Source: Crossaster papposus (Eukaryota; Echinodermata; Asteroidea; Velatida; Solasteridae). From it: a stretch of 64,000 bases of DNA. The stretch lies in assembly GCA_037893245.1 (NCBI GenBank), contig JBAIAA010000117.1, positions 1,178,001-1,242,000 on the forward strand, read 5' to 3'. Below the pieces are notes generated by a model. That model ran no database searches. It saw only the letters and a program-made list of their open reading frames with translations, and was not told the origin of the DNA. This document shows positions 37,241-50,174 of the stretch, in pieces (the stretch's first letter is position 1; every line of letters starts with the position of its first letter). The position numbers and the translations under genes were made by a program.

Positions 37241-40200
37241 TCAGCGCAGGTTGATGTTGGCTCCAGATGTGGCAATATTCCACCTTGTTTTTCTGCTGCT
37301 GCTGCTTCAGTGCATGTTGATGTTGGCTTCAGATGTGGCAATAAACCACCTTATTCTTCTCCTGCTGCTTCAGGGCAGGTTGATGTTGGCTCCAGATGTA
37401 GTAATATTTCACCTTATTCTTCTCCTGCTGCTTCGAACATGTTCATGTTGGCTCCAGATGTGGCAATATTCCACCTTATTATTCTCCTGCTGCTTCAGGG
37501 CAGGTTGATGTTCGCTCCAGATGTGGCAATATTCCACCTTATTCTTCTCCTGCTGCTGCTTCAGCGCAGTTTGGGGTTGGCCCGAGATGTGACAATATTC
37601 CACCTTGTTCTTCTCCTGCTGCTTCAGCGCAGGTTGATGTTGGCTCCAGACGTGGCAATAATCCACCTTATTCTTCTCCTGCTGCTGCTTCAGCGGAGGC
37701 GGATGGTGGCTCCAGATGTGGCAATATTCCACATTATTCTTCTGCTGCTGCTGCTTCAGCGCAGGTTAATGTCGGCTCCAGATGTGGCAATATTCCAATA
37801 TATTTTTCTCCTGCTGCTTCAGCGCAGGTTGATGTTGGCTCCAGATGTGGCAATATTCCACATTATTCTTCTGCTGCTGCTACTTCAGCGCAGGTTGATG
37901 TTGGCTCCAGATGTGGCAATATTTCACCTTATTCTTCCGCTGCTGCTGCTTCAGCGCAGCTCGATGTTGGAGATGTTGCAATAATCCACTCTATTCTTCT
38001 CCTGCTGCTTCAGCGCAGGTTGATGTTGGCTCCCGATGTGGCAATATTCCACCTTATTCTTCTCCTGCTGATGCTTCAGCGCAGGCCGATGGTGGCTCCA
38101 GATGTGGCAATATTCCACATTATTCTTCTCCTGCTGCTTCAGGGCAGGTTGATGTTCGCTCCAGATGTGGCAATATTCCACCTTATTCTTCTCCTGTTGC
38201 TTCAGGGCAGGTTGATGTTGGCTCCAGATGTGGCAATAGTCCACCTTATTCTTCTCCTGCTGCTGCTTCAGCGCAATTACGGGGTTGGCCCGAGATGTTG
38301 CAATAATCCACTCTATTCTTCTTCTGCAGCTTCAGCGCAGGTTGATGTTGGCTCCGGATGTGGCAATATTCCACCTTATTCTTCTGCTGCTGCTGCTTCA
38401 GCGCATGTTGATGTTGGCTCCAGATGTGGCAATATTCCACCTTATTCTTCTGCTGCTGCTTCAGCGCAGCTTGATGTTGGAGATGTTGCAATTATTCACT
38501 CTATTCTTCTCCTGCTGCTTCAGCGCAGGTTGATGTTGGCTCCCGATGTGGCAATATTCTCCCTTATTCTTCTGCTGCTGCTGCTTCAGCGCAGGTTGAT
38601 GTTGGCTCCAGATGTAGCAATAATCCACCTTATTCTTCTTCTGCTGCTGCTTCAGCGCAGGCAGATGGTGGCTCCAGATGTGGCAATATTCCACCTTATT
38701 CTTCTGCTGCTGCTGCTTCAGCGCAGGTTGATGTTGGCTCCAGATGTGGAAATATTCTACCTTATTCTTCTCCTGCTGCTTCAGCGCAGGTTGATGTTAG
38801 CTCCAGATGTGACGACATTCCTCTTCATTCTTCTGCTGCTGCTGCTTCAGTGCAGGTTGATGTTGGTTCCGGATTTAGTAATATTTCACCTTATTTTTCT
38901 CCTGCTGCTTCAGCGCAGTTTGGGGTTGGCCCGAGATGTGACAATATTCCACCTTGTTCTTCTCCTGCTGCTTCAGAGCAGGTTGATGTTGGCTCCAGAT
39001 GTGGCAATAATCCACCTTATTCTTCTCCTGCTGCTGCTTCAGCGGAGGCCGATGGTGGCTCCAGATGTGGCAATATTCCACCTTATTCATCTGCTGCTGT
39101 TACTTCAGCGCAGGTTGATGTTGGCTCCAGATGTGGCAATATTCCACCTTGTTTTTCTGCTGCTGCTGCTTCAGTGCATGTTGATGTTGGCTTCAGATGT
39201 GGCAATAAACCACCTTATTCTTCTCCTGCTGCTTCAGGGCAGGTTGATGTTGGCTCCAGATGTAGTAATATTTCACCTTATTCTTCTCCTGCTGCTTCGA
39301 ACATGTTCATGTTGGCTCCAGATGTGGCAATATTCCACCTTATTATTCTCCTGCTGCTTCAGGGCAGGTTGATGTTCGCTCCAGATGTGGCAATATTCCA
39401 CCTTATTCTTCTCCTGCTGCTGCTTCAGCGCAGTTTGGGGTTGGCCCGAGATGTGACAATATTCCACCTTGTTCTTCTTCTGCTGCTTCAGCGCAAGTTG
39501 ATGTTGGCTCCAGACGTGGCAATAATCCACCTTATTCTTCTCCTGCTGCTGCTTCAGCGGAGGCGGATGGTGGCTCCAGATGTGGCAATATTCCACATTA
39601 TTCTTCTGCTGCTGCTGCTTCAGCGCAGGTTAATGTCGGCTCCAGATGTGGCAATATTCCAATATATTTTTCTCCTGCTGCTTCATCGCAGGTTGATGTT
39701 GGCTCCAGATGTGGCAATATTCCACCTTATTCTTCTGCTGCTGCTACTTCAGCGCAGGTTGATGTTGGCTCCAGATGTGGCAATATTTCACCTTATTCTT
39801 CCGCTGCTGCTGCTTCAGCGCAGCTCGATGTTGGAGATGTTGCAATAATCCACTCTATTCTTCTCCTGCTGCTTCAGCGCAGGTTGATGTTGGCTCCCGA
39901 TGTGGCAATATTCCACCTTATTCTTCTCCTGCTGATGCTTCAGCGCAGGCCGATGGTGGCTCCAGATGTGGCAATATTCCACATTATTCTTCTCCTGCTG
40001 CTTCAGGGCAGGTTGATGTTCGCTCCAGATGTGGCAATATTCCACCTTATTCTTCTCCTGCTGCTTCAGGGCAGGTTGATGTTGGCTCCAGATGTGGCAA
40101 TAGTCCACCTTATTCTTCTCCTGCTGCTGCTTCAGCGCAATTACGGGGTTGGCCCGAGATGTTGCAATAATCCACTCTATTCTTCTCCTGCAGCTTCAAA

Positions 40201-40964
40201 GCAGGTTGATGTTGGCTCCGGATGTGGCAATATTCCACCTTATTCTTCTGCTGCTGCTGCTTCAGCGCATGTTGATGTTGGCTCCAGATGTGGCAATATT
40301 CCACCTTATTCTTCTGCTGCTGCTTCAGCGCAGCTTGATGTTGGAGATGTTGCAATTATCCACTCTATTCTTCTCCTGCTGCTTCAGCGCAGGTTGATGT
40401 TGGCTCCCGATGTGGCAATATTCTCCCTTATTCTTCTGCTGCTGCTGCTTCAGCGCAGGTTGATGTTGGCTCCAGATGTAGCAATAATCCACCTTATTCT
40501 TCTTCTGCTGCTGCTTCAGCGCAGGCAGATGGTGGCTCCAGATGTGGCAATATTCCACCTTATTCTTCTGCTGCTGCTGCTTCAGCGCAGGTTGATGTTG
40601 GCTCCAGATGTGGAAATATTCTACCTTATTCTTCTCCTGCTGCTTCAGCGCAGGTTGATGTTAGCTCCAGATGTGACGACATTCCTCTTCATTCTTCTGC
40701 TGCTGCTGCTTCAGTGCAGGTTGATGTTGGTTCCGGATTTAGTAATATTTCACCTTATTTTTCTCCTGCTGCTTCAGCGCAGTTTGGGGTTGGCCCGAGA
40801 TGTGACAATATTCCACCTTGTTCTTCTCCTGCTGCTTCAGAGCAGGTTGATGTTGGCTCCAGATGTGGCAATAATCCACCTTATTCTTCTCCTGCTGCTG
40901 CTTCAGCGGAGGCCGATGGTGGCTCCAGATGTGGCAATATTCCACCTTATTCATCTGCTGCTGC
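37237..40964. repeat. Two tandem copies of an 1864-bp higher-order repeat
   Basis: Copy 1 spans about 37237-39100 and copy 2 about 39101-40964. They share markers such as CGAACATGTTCATG, GTTAATGTCGGCTCC, CAATTACGGGGTTGG and GGTTCCGGATTTAG. They differ at scattered single bases, such as TTCAGCGCAGG against TTCATCGCAGG near 37820/39684. Confidence 0.8.
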
Positions 40965-42789
40965 TAGTTCAGCGCAGGTTGATGTTGGCTCCAGATGTGG
41001 CAATATTCCACCTTATTCTCCTGCTGCTGCTGCTTCAGCGCAGCTTGATGTTGGAGATGTTGCAATAATCCACTATATTCTTCTCCTGCTGCTTCAGCGC
41101 AGGTTGATGTTGGCTCCAGATGTGGCAATATTCCACCTTATTCTTCTCCTGCTGCTTCAGGGCAGGTTGATGTTCGCTCCAGATGTGGCAATATTCCACC
41201 TTATTCTTCTGCTGCTTCAGGACAGGTTCATGTTGGCTCCCGATGTGGCAATAATCCACCTTATTCTTCTCCTGCTGCTGCTTCAGCGCAGGCCGATGGT
41301 GGCTCAAGATGTGGCAATAATCCACCTTATTCTTCTCCTGCTGCTGCTTCAGCGCAGGACGATGGTGGCTCCAGATGTGGAAATATTCCACCTTATTGTT
41401 CTGCTGCTGCTACTTCAGCGCAGGTTGATGTTGCCTCCAGATGTGGCAATATTCAACCTTATTCTTCTACTGCTGCTGCTTCAGCGCAGGTTGATGTTGG
41501 AGATGTTGCAACAATCCACTCTATTCTTCTCGTGCTGCTTCAGGGCAGGTTGATGTTCGCTCCAGATGTGGCAATATTCCACCTTATTCTTCTCCTGCTG
41601 CTTCAGGGCAGATTGATGTTGGCTCCAGATGTGGCAATATTCCACCTTATTCTTCTGCTGCTGCTGCTTCATCGCAGGTTGATGTTGGGTCCAGATGTGA
41701 CGACATTCCACTTCATTCTTCTGCTACTGCTGCTGCTGCTTCAGTGCAGGTTGATGTTGGCTCCAAATGTAGTAACATTTCACCATGTTTTTCTCCTGTT
41801 GCTTCAAACATGTTCATTTTGGCTCCAGATGTGGCAATATTCCACCTTATTTTTCTCCTGCTGCTTCAGGGCAGGTTCATGTTGGCTCCAGATGTGGCAA
41901 TATTCCACCTTATCCTTCTCCTGCTGCTGCTTTAGCGCAGCTTGGGGTTGGCCTGAGATGTGACAATATTCCACCTTGTTCTTCTCCTGCTGCTTCAGGG
42001 CAGGTTCATGTTGGCTCCAGATGTCGCAATATTCCACCTTATTCTTCTCCTGCTGCTGCTTCAGGGCAGTTTGGGGTTGGCCCGAGATGTGACAATATTC
42101 CACCTTATTTTTCTCCTGCTGCTTCAGGGCAGGTTCATGTTGGCTCCAGATGTGGCAATATTCCACCTTATTCTTCTCCTGCTGCTGCTTCAGCGCAGTT
42201 TGGGGTTAGCCCGAGATGTGGCAATAATCCACCTTATTCTTCTCCTGCTGCTGCTTCAGCGGAGGCCGATGGTGGCCCCAGATGTGGCAATATTCCACCT
42301 TATTCTTCTGCTGCTGCTACTTCAGCGCAGGTTGATGTTGGCTCCAGATGTGGCAATATTTCACCTTATTCTTCTGCTGCTGCAGCTTCAGCAGAGGTTG
42401 ATGTTGGAGATGTTGCAATAATCCACTATATTCTTCTCCTGCTGCTTCACCGCAGGTTGATGTTGGCTCCAGATGTGGCAATATTCCACCTTATTCTTCT
42501 GCTGCTGCTGCTTCAGATAATGTTGATGTTGGCTCCAGATGTGGCAATATTACACCTTATTCTTCTGCTGCTTCTTCAGCGCAGCTTGATGTTGGAGATG
42601 TTGCAATTATCCACTCTATTCTTCTCCTGCTGCTTCAGCGCAGGCTGATGTTGGCTCCCGATGTGGCAATATTCCACCTTATTCTTCTGCTGCTGCTGCT
42701 TCAGCGCAGGTTGATGTTGGCTCCAGATGTGGCAATATTCCACCTTATTCTTCTGCTGCTGCTACTTCAGCGCAGGTTGATGGTGGCTC

Positions 42790-45700
42790 CAGATGTTGCA
42801 ATAATCCACTATATTCTTATCCTGCTGCTTCAGCGCAGGTTGATGTTGGCTCCAGATGTGACGACATTCCTCTTCATTCTTCTGCTGCTGCTGCTTCTTC
42901 AGTGCAGGTTGATGTTGGTTCCAGATGTAGTAATATTTCAACTTATTTTTCTCCTGCTGCTTCGAGCAGGTTGATGTTGGCTCCAGATGTGGAAATATTT
43001 CACCTTATTCTTCTCCTGCTGCTTCAGGGCAGGTTGATGTTCGCTCCAGATGTGGCAATATTCCACCTGATTCTTCTCCTGCTGCTGCTTCAGCGGAGGC
43101 CGATGGTGGCTCCAGATGTGGCAATAATCCACCTTATTCTTTTGCTGTTGCTACTTCAGCGCAGTTTGATGTTGGCTCCAGATGTGGCAATATTCCACCT
43201 TATTCTTCTTCTGCTGCTTCAGGGCAGGTTCATGTTGGCTCCAGATGTGGCAATATTCCACCTTATTCTTCTCCTGCTGCTGCTTCAGCGCAGTTTGGGG
43301 TTGGCCCGAGATGTGACAATATTCCACCTTGTTCTTCTCCTGCTGCTTCAGCGCAGGTTGATGTTGGCTCCAGATGTGGCAATAATCCACCTTATTCTTC
43401 TCCTGCTGCTGCTTCAGCGGAGGCCGATGGTGGCCCCAGATGTGGCAATATTCCACCTTATTCTTCTTCTCCTGCTGCTTCAGCGCAGGTTGATGTTGGC
43501 TCCAGATGTGGCAATAATCCACCTTATTCTTCTCCTGCTGCTGCTTCAGCGGAGGCCGATGGTGGCCCCAGATGTGGCAATATTCCACCTTATTCTTCTG
43601 CTGCTGCTACTTCAGCGCAGGTTGATGTTGGCTCCAGATGTGGCAATATTTCACCTTATTCTTCTGCTGCTGCTGCTGCTTCAGCGCAGCTTGATGTTGG
43701 AGATGTTGCAATAATCCACTATATTCTTCTCCTGCTGCTTCGGCGCAGGTTGATGTTGGCTCCCGATGTGGCAATATTCCACCTTATTCTTCTCCTGCTG
43801 CTGCTTCAGGACAGGTTGATGTTCGCTCCAGATGTGGCAATATTCCACCTTATTCTTCTCCTGCTGCTTCAGGGCAGGTTGATGTTGGATCCAGATGTGG
43901 CAATATTCCACCTTATTCTTCTCCTGCTGCTGCTTCAGCGCAGTCAGGGGTTGGCCCAAGTTGTTGCAATAATCCACTCTATTCTTCTCCTGCTGCTTCA
44001 GTGCAGGTTGATGTTGGCTCTCGATGTGGCAATATTCCACCTTATCTTCTGCTGCTGCTGCTTCAGCGCAGGTTGATGTTGGCTTCAGATGTGGCAATAT
44101 TCCAACTTGTTTTTCTGCTGCTGCTGCTTCAGCGCAGGTTCATGTTGGAGATGTTGCAATAATCCACTATATTCTTCTCCTGCTGCTTCAGCGCAGGTTG
44201 ATGTTGGCTCCAGATGTGACGACATTCCTCTGCATTCTTCTGCTGCTGCTGCTTCTTCAGTGCAGGTTGATGTTGGTTCCAGATGTAGTAATATTTCAAC
44301 TTATTTTTCTCCTGCTGCTTCGAGCAGGTTGATGTTGGCTCCAGATGTGGAAATATTTCACCTTATTCTTCTCCTGCTGCTTCAGGGCAGGTTGATGTTC
44401 GCTCCAGATGTGGCAATATTCCACCTGATTCTTCTCCTGCTGCTGCTTCAGCGGAGGCCGATGGTGGCTCCAGATGTGGCAATAATCCACCTTATTCTTC
44501 TGCTGTTGCTACTTCAGCGCAGTTTGATGTTGGCTCCAGATGTGGCAATATTCCACCTTATTCTTCTCCTGCTGCTTCAGGGCAGGTTCATGTTGGCTCC
44601 AGATGTGGCAATATTCCACCTTATTCTTCTCCTGCTGCTGCTTCAGCGCAGTTTGGGGTTGGCCCGAGATGTGACAATATTCCACCTTGTTCTTCTCATG
44701 CTGCTTCAGCGCAGGTTGATGTTGGCTCCAGATGTGGCAATAATCCACCTTATTCTTCTCCTGCTGCTGCTTCAGCGGAGGCCGATGGTGGCCCCAGATG
44801 TGGCAATATTCCACCTTATTCTTCTGCTGCTGCTACTTCAGCGCAGGTTGATGTTGGCTCCAGATGTGGCAATATTCCACCTTATTATTCTGCTGCTGCT
44901 GCTGCTGCTTCAGCGCAGCTTGATGTTGGAGATGTTGCAATAATCCACTATATTCTTCTCCTGCTGCTTCGGCGCAGGTTGATGTTGGCTCCCGATGTGG
45001 CAATATTCCACCTTATTCTTCTCCTGCTGCTTCAGGGCAGGTTGATGTTGGATCCAGATGTGGCAATATTCCACCTTATTCTTCTGCTGCTGCTTCAGGG
45101 CAGTTAGGGGTTGGCCCGAGATGTTGCAATAATCCACTCTATTCTTCTCCTGCTGCTTCAGTACAGGTTGATGTTGGCTCTCGATGTGGCAATATTCCAC
45201 CTTATATTCTGCTGCTGCTGCTTCAGCGCAGGTTGATGTTGGCTCCAGATGTGGCAATATTCCACCTTATTCTTCTGCTGCTGCTTCAGCGCAACTTGAT
45301 GTTGGAGATTTTGCAATTATCCACTCTATTCATCTCCTGCTGCTTCAGCGCAGGTTGATGTTGGCTCCCGACGTGGCAATATTTCACCTTATTCTTCTGC
45401 TGCTGCTGCTTCAGCGCAGGTTGATGTTGGCTCCAGATGTGGCAATAATCCACCTTATTCTTCTGCTGCTGCTACTTCAGCGCAGATTGATGTTGGAGAT
45501 GTTGCAATAATCCACTATATTCTTCTCCTGCTTCTTCAGCGCAGGTTGATGTTGGTTCCAGATGTAGTAATATTTCACCTTATTTTTCTCCTACTGCTTC
45601 AGCGCAGTTTGGGGTTGGCCCGAGATGTGACAATATTCCACCTTGTTCTTCTGCTGCTGCTTCAGCGCAGGTCGATGTTGGCTTCAGATGTGGCAATAAT

Positions 45701-48520
45701 CCACCTTATTCTTCTCCTGCTGCTGCTTCAGCGGAGGCCGATGGTGGCCCCAGATGTGGCAATATTCCACCTTATTCTTCTGCTGCTGCTACTTCAGCGC
45801 AGGTTGATGTTGGAGATGTTGCAATAATCCACTCTATTCATCTCCTGCTGCTTCAGCGCAGGTTGATGTTGGCTCCCGATGTGGCAATATCCCACCTTAT
45901 TCTTCTGCTGCTGCTGCTTCAGCGCAGGTTGATGTTGGCTCCAGATGTGGCAATAATCCACCTTATTCTTATCCTGCTGCTGCTTCAGCGCAGGCCGATG
46001 GTGGCTCCAGATGTGGCAATATTCCACCTTATTCTTCTGCTGCTGCTACTTCAGCGCAGGTTGATGTTGGCTCCAGATGTGGAAATATTTCACCTTATTC
46101 CTCTCCTGCTGCTTCAGGGCAGGTTGATGTTCGCTCCAGATGTGGCAATATTCCACCTGATTCTTCTCCTGCTGCTGCTTCAGCAGAGGCCGATGATGGC
46201 TCCAGATGTGGCAATAATCCACCTTATTCTTCTGCTGTTGCTACTTCAGCGCAGTTTGATGTTGGCTCCAGATGTGGCAATATTCCACCTTATTCTTCTC
46301 CTGCTGCTTCAGGGCAGGTTCATGTTGGCTCCAGATGTGGCAATATTCCACCTTGTTCTTCTCCTGCTGCTGCTTCAGCGCAGTTTGGGGTTGGCCCGAG
46401 ATGTGACAATATTCCACCTTGTTCTTCTCCTGCTGCTTCAGCGCAGGTTGATGTTGGCTCCAGATGTGGCAATAATCCACCTTATTCTTCTCCTGCTGCT
46501 GCTTCAGCGGAGGCCGATGGTGGCCCCAGATGTGGCAATATTCCACCTTATTCTTCTCCTGCTGCTGCTTCAGCGCAGTTAGGGGTTGGCCCGAGATGTT
46601 GCAATAATCCACTCTATTCTTCTCCTGCTGCTTCAGTGCAGGTTGATGTTGGCTCTCGATGTGGCAATATTCCACCTTATATTCTGCTGCTGCTGCTTCA
46701 GCGCAGGTTGATGTTGGCTCCAGATGTGGCAATATTCCACCTTATTCTTCTGCTGCTGCTTCAGCGCAGCTTGATGTTGGAGATTTTGCAATTATCCACT
46801 CTATTCTTCTCCTGCTGCTTCAGCGCAGATTGATGTTGGCTCCCGACGTGGCAATATTTCACCTTATTCTTCTGCTGCTGCTGCTTCAGCGCAGGTTGAT
46901 GTTGGCTCCAGATGTGGCAATAATCCACCTTATTCTTCTCCTGCTGCTGCTTCAGCGCAGGCCGATGTTGGTTCCAGATGTGGTAATATTTCACCTTATT
47001 TTTCTCCTACTGCTTCAGCGCAGTTTGGGGTTGGCCCGAGATGTGACAATATTCCACCTTGTTCTTCTGCTGCTGCTTCAGCGCAGGTCGATGTTGGCTC
47101 CAGATGTGGCAATAATCCACCTTATTCGTCTCCTGCTGCTGCTTCAGCGGAGGCCGATGGTGGCCCCAGATGTGGCAATATTCCACCTTATTCTTCTGCT
47201 GCTGCTACTTCAGCGCAGGTTGATGTTGGAGATGTTGCAATAATCCACTCTATTCTACTCCTGCTGCTTCAGCGCAGGTTGATGTTGGCTCCCGATGTGG
47301 CAATATCCCACCTTATTCTTCTGCTGCTGCTGCTTCAGCGCAGGTTGATGTTGGCTCCAGATGTGGCAATAATCCACCTTATTCTTATCCTGCTGCTGCT
47401 TCAGCGCAGGCCGATGGTGGCTCCAGATGTGGCAATATTCCACCTTATTCTTCTGCTGCTGCTACTTCAGCGCAGGTTGATGTTGGCTCCAGATGTGGCA
47501 ATATTCCACCTTGTTTTTCTGCTGCTGCTGCTTCAGCGCAGGTTCATGTTGGAGATGTTGTAATAATCCACTATATTCTTCTCCTGCTGCTTCAGCGCAT
47601 GTTGATGTTGGCTCCAGATGTGACGACATTCCTCTTCATTCTTCTGCTGCTGCTGCTTCTTCAGTGCAGGTTGATGTTGGTTCCAGATGTAGTAATATTT
47701 CACCTTATTTTTCTCCTGCTGCTTCGCGCAGGTTGATGTTGGCTCCAGATGTGGAAATATTTCACCTTATTCCTCTCCTGCTGCTTCAGGGCAGGTTGAT
47801 GTTCGCTCCAGATGTGGCAATATTCCACCTGATTCTTCTCCTGCTGCTGCTTCAGCGGAGGCCGATGGTGGCTCCAGATGTGGCAATAATCCACCTTATT
47901 CTTCTGCTGTTGCTACTTCAGCGCAGTTTGATGTTGGCTCCAGATGTGGCAATATTCCACCTTATTCTTCTCCTGCTGCTTCAGGGCAGGTTCATGTTGG
48001 CTCCAGATGTGGCAATATTCCACCTTATTCTTCTCCTGCTGCTGCTTCAGCGCTGTTTGGGGTTGGCCCGAGATGTGACAATATTCCACCTTGTTCTTCT
48101 TCTGCTGCTTCAGCGCAGGTTGATGTTGGCTCCAGATGTGGCAATAATCCACCTTATTCTTCTCCTGCTGCTGCTTCAGCGGAGGCCGATGGTGGCCCCA
48201 GATGTGGCAATATTCCACCTTATTCTTCTTCTCCTGCTGCTTCAGCGCAGGTTGATGTTGGCTCCAGATGTGGCAATAATCCACCTTATTCTTCTCCTGC
48301 TGCTGCTTCAGCGGAGGCCGATGGTGGCCCCAGATGTGGCAATATTCCACCTTATTCTTCTGCTGCTGCTACTTCAGCGCAGGTTGATGTTGGCTCCAGA
48401 TGTGGCAATATTTCACCTTATTCTTCTGCTGCTGCTGCTGCTTCAGCGCAGCTTGATGTTGGAGATGTTGCAATAATCCACTCTATTCTTCTCCTGCTGC
48501 TACAGCGCAGGTTGATGTTG
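42790..48520. repeat. Dispersed copies of one 1-kb satellite block (offsets 1358 and 4762)
   Basis: The unit order at about 42790-43720 recurs near 44150-44900 (offset 1358) and near 47555-48480 (offset 4762). The block also recurs in shorter form at 50490-51120 and 51720-52320. Shared markers are GGAAATATTTCACC, GCTGTTGCTACTTCAG and GATGGTGGCCCCAG units. The two copies at 43.4 and 48.2 kb have an internal repeat of the unit pair around TTCTTCTTCTCCTGC. Confidence 0.65.
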
Positions 48521-49513
48521 GCTCCCGATGTGGCAATATTTCACCTTATTCTTCTGCTGCTGCTGCTTCAGGACAGGTTGATGTTCGCTCCAGATGTGGC
48601 AATATTCCACCTTATTCTTCTCCTGCTGCTTCAGAGCAGGTTGATGTTGGATCCAGATGTGGCAATATTCTACCTTATTCTTCTCCTGCTGCTGCTTCAG
48701 CGCAGTCAGGGGTTGGCCCGAGATGTTGCAATAATCCACTCTATTCTTCTCCTGCTGCTTCAGTGCAGGTTGATGTTGGCTCTCGATGTGGCAATATTCC
48801 ACCTTATCTTCTGCTGCTGCTGCTTCAGCGCAGGTTGATGTTGGCTCCAGATGTGGCAATATTCCACCTTGTTTTTCTGCTGCTGCTGCTTCAGCGCAGG
48901 TTCATGTTGGAGATGTTGCAATAATCCACTATATTCTTCTGCTGCTGCTACTTCAGCGCAGGTTGATGTTGGCTCCAGATGTGGCAATATTTCACCTTAT
49001 TCTTCTGCTGCTGCTGCTGCTTCAGCGCAGCTTGATGTTGGAGATGTTGCAATAATCCACTCTATTCTTCTCCTGCTGCTACAGCGCAGGTTGATGTTGG
49101 CTCCCGATGTGGCAATATTTCACCTTATTCTTCTGCTGCTGCTGCTTCAGGACAGGTTGATGTTCGCTCCAGATGTGGCAATATTCCACCTTATTCTTCT
49201 CCTGCTGCTTCAGGGCAGGTTGATGTTGGATCCAGATGTGGCAATATTCTACCTTATTCTTCTCCTGCTGCTGCTTCAGCGCAGTCAGGGGTTGGCCCGA
49301 GATGTTGCAATAATCCACTCTATTCTTCTCCTGCTGCTTCAGTGCAGGTTGATGTTGGCTCTCGATGTGGCAATATTCCACCTTATCTTCTGCTGCTGCT
49401 GCTTCAGCGCAGGTTGATGTTGGCTCCAGATGTGGCAATATTCCACCTTGTTTTTCTGCTGCTGCTGCTTCAGCGCAGGTTCATGTTGGAGATGTTGCAA
49501 TAATCCACTATAT
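48356..49513. repeat. Two tandem copies of a 579-bp block
   Basis: Units at 48356-48934 recur at 48935-49513, with markers CTGCTACAGCGCAGG, GCGCAGTCAGGGGTTGG and GCTCTCGATGTGG. The only difference noted is TCAGAGCAGG against TCAGGGCAGG near 48633/49212. This is the shortest higher-order period seen in the window. Confidence 0.75.
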
Positions 49514-49615
49514 TCTTCTCCTGCTGCTTCAGCGCAGGTTGATGTTGGCTCCAGATGTGACGACATACCTCTTCATTCTTCTGCTGCTGCTGCTTCTTCA
49601 GTGCAGGTTGATGTT

Positions 49616-49645
49616 GCCACCTTGATATTTTGATAGGTTGATATT
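49616..49645. other. Odd sequence inside one satellite unit
   Basis: After GTGCAGGTTGATGTTG the unit continues CCACCTTGATATTTTGATAGG and then TTGATATTTCACC, instead of GTTCCAGATGTAGTAATATTTCACC. About 20 bp do not fit any unit type in the window. It may be a small filler insertion at a repair junction. Confidence 0.5.
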
Positions 49646-50174
49646 TCACCTTATTCTTCTGCTGCTGCTGCCTCAGCGCAGGTTGATGTTGGCTCCAGAT
49701 GTGGCAATAATCCACATTATTCTTCTCCTGCTGCTGCTTCAGCGCAGGCCGATGGTGGCTCCAGATGTGGCAATATTCAACCTTATTCTTCTGCTGCTGC
49801 TACTTCAGCGCAGGTTGATGTTGGAGATGTTGCAATAATCCACTTTATTCTTCTCCTGCTTCTTCAGCGCAGGTTGATGTTGGTTCCAGATGTAGTAATA
49901 TTTCAACTTATTTTTCTCCTACTGCTTCAGCGCAGTTTGGGGTTGGCCCGAGATGTGACAATATTCCACCTTGTTCTTCTGCTGCTGCTTCAGCGCAGGT
50001 CGATGTTGGCTCCAGATGTGGCAATAATCCACCTTATTCTTCTCCTGCTGCTGCTTCAGCGGAGGCCGATATTGGCCCCAGATGTGGCAATATTCCACCT
50101 TATTCTTCTGCTGCTGCTACTTCAGCGCAGGTTGATGTTGGAGATGTTGCAATAATCCACTCTATTCTTCTCCT

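Noticed and set aside
35445..37508. 687-codon plus-strand open frame, and the similar ones at 30519-32546 and 32982-35009
   Set aside because: The frame switches between two satellite readings and is made only of 21-22-residue repeats. Overlapping frames and the minus strand are also open, and the 59-bp units end it. There is no non-repeat start or end.
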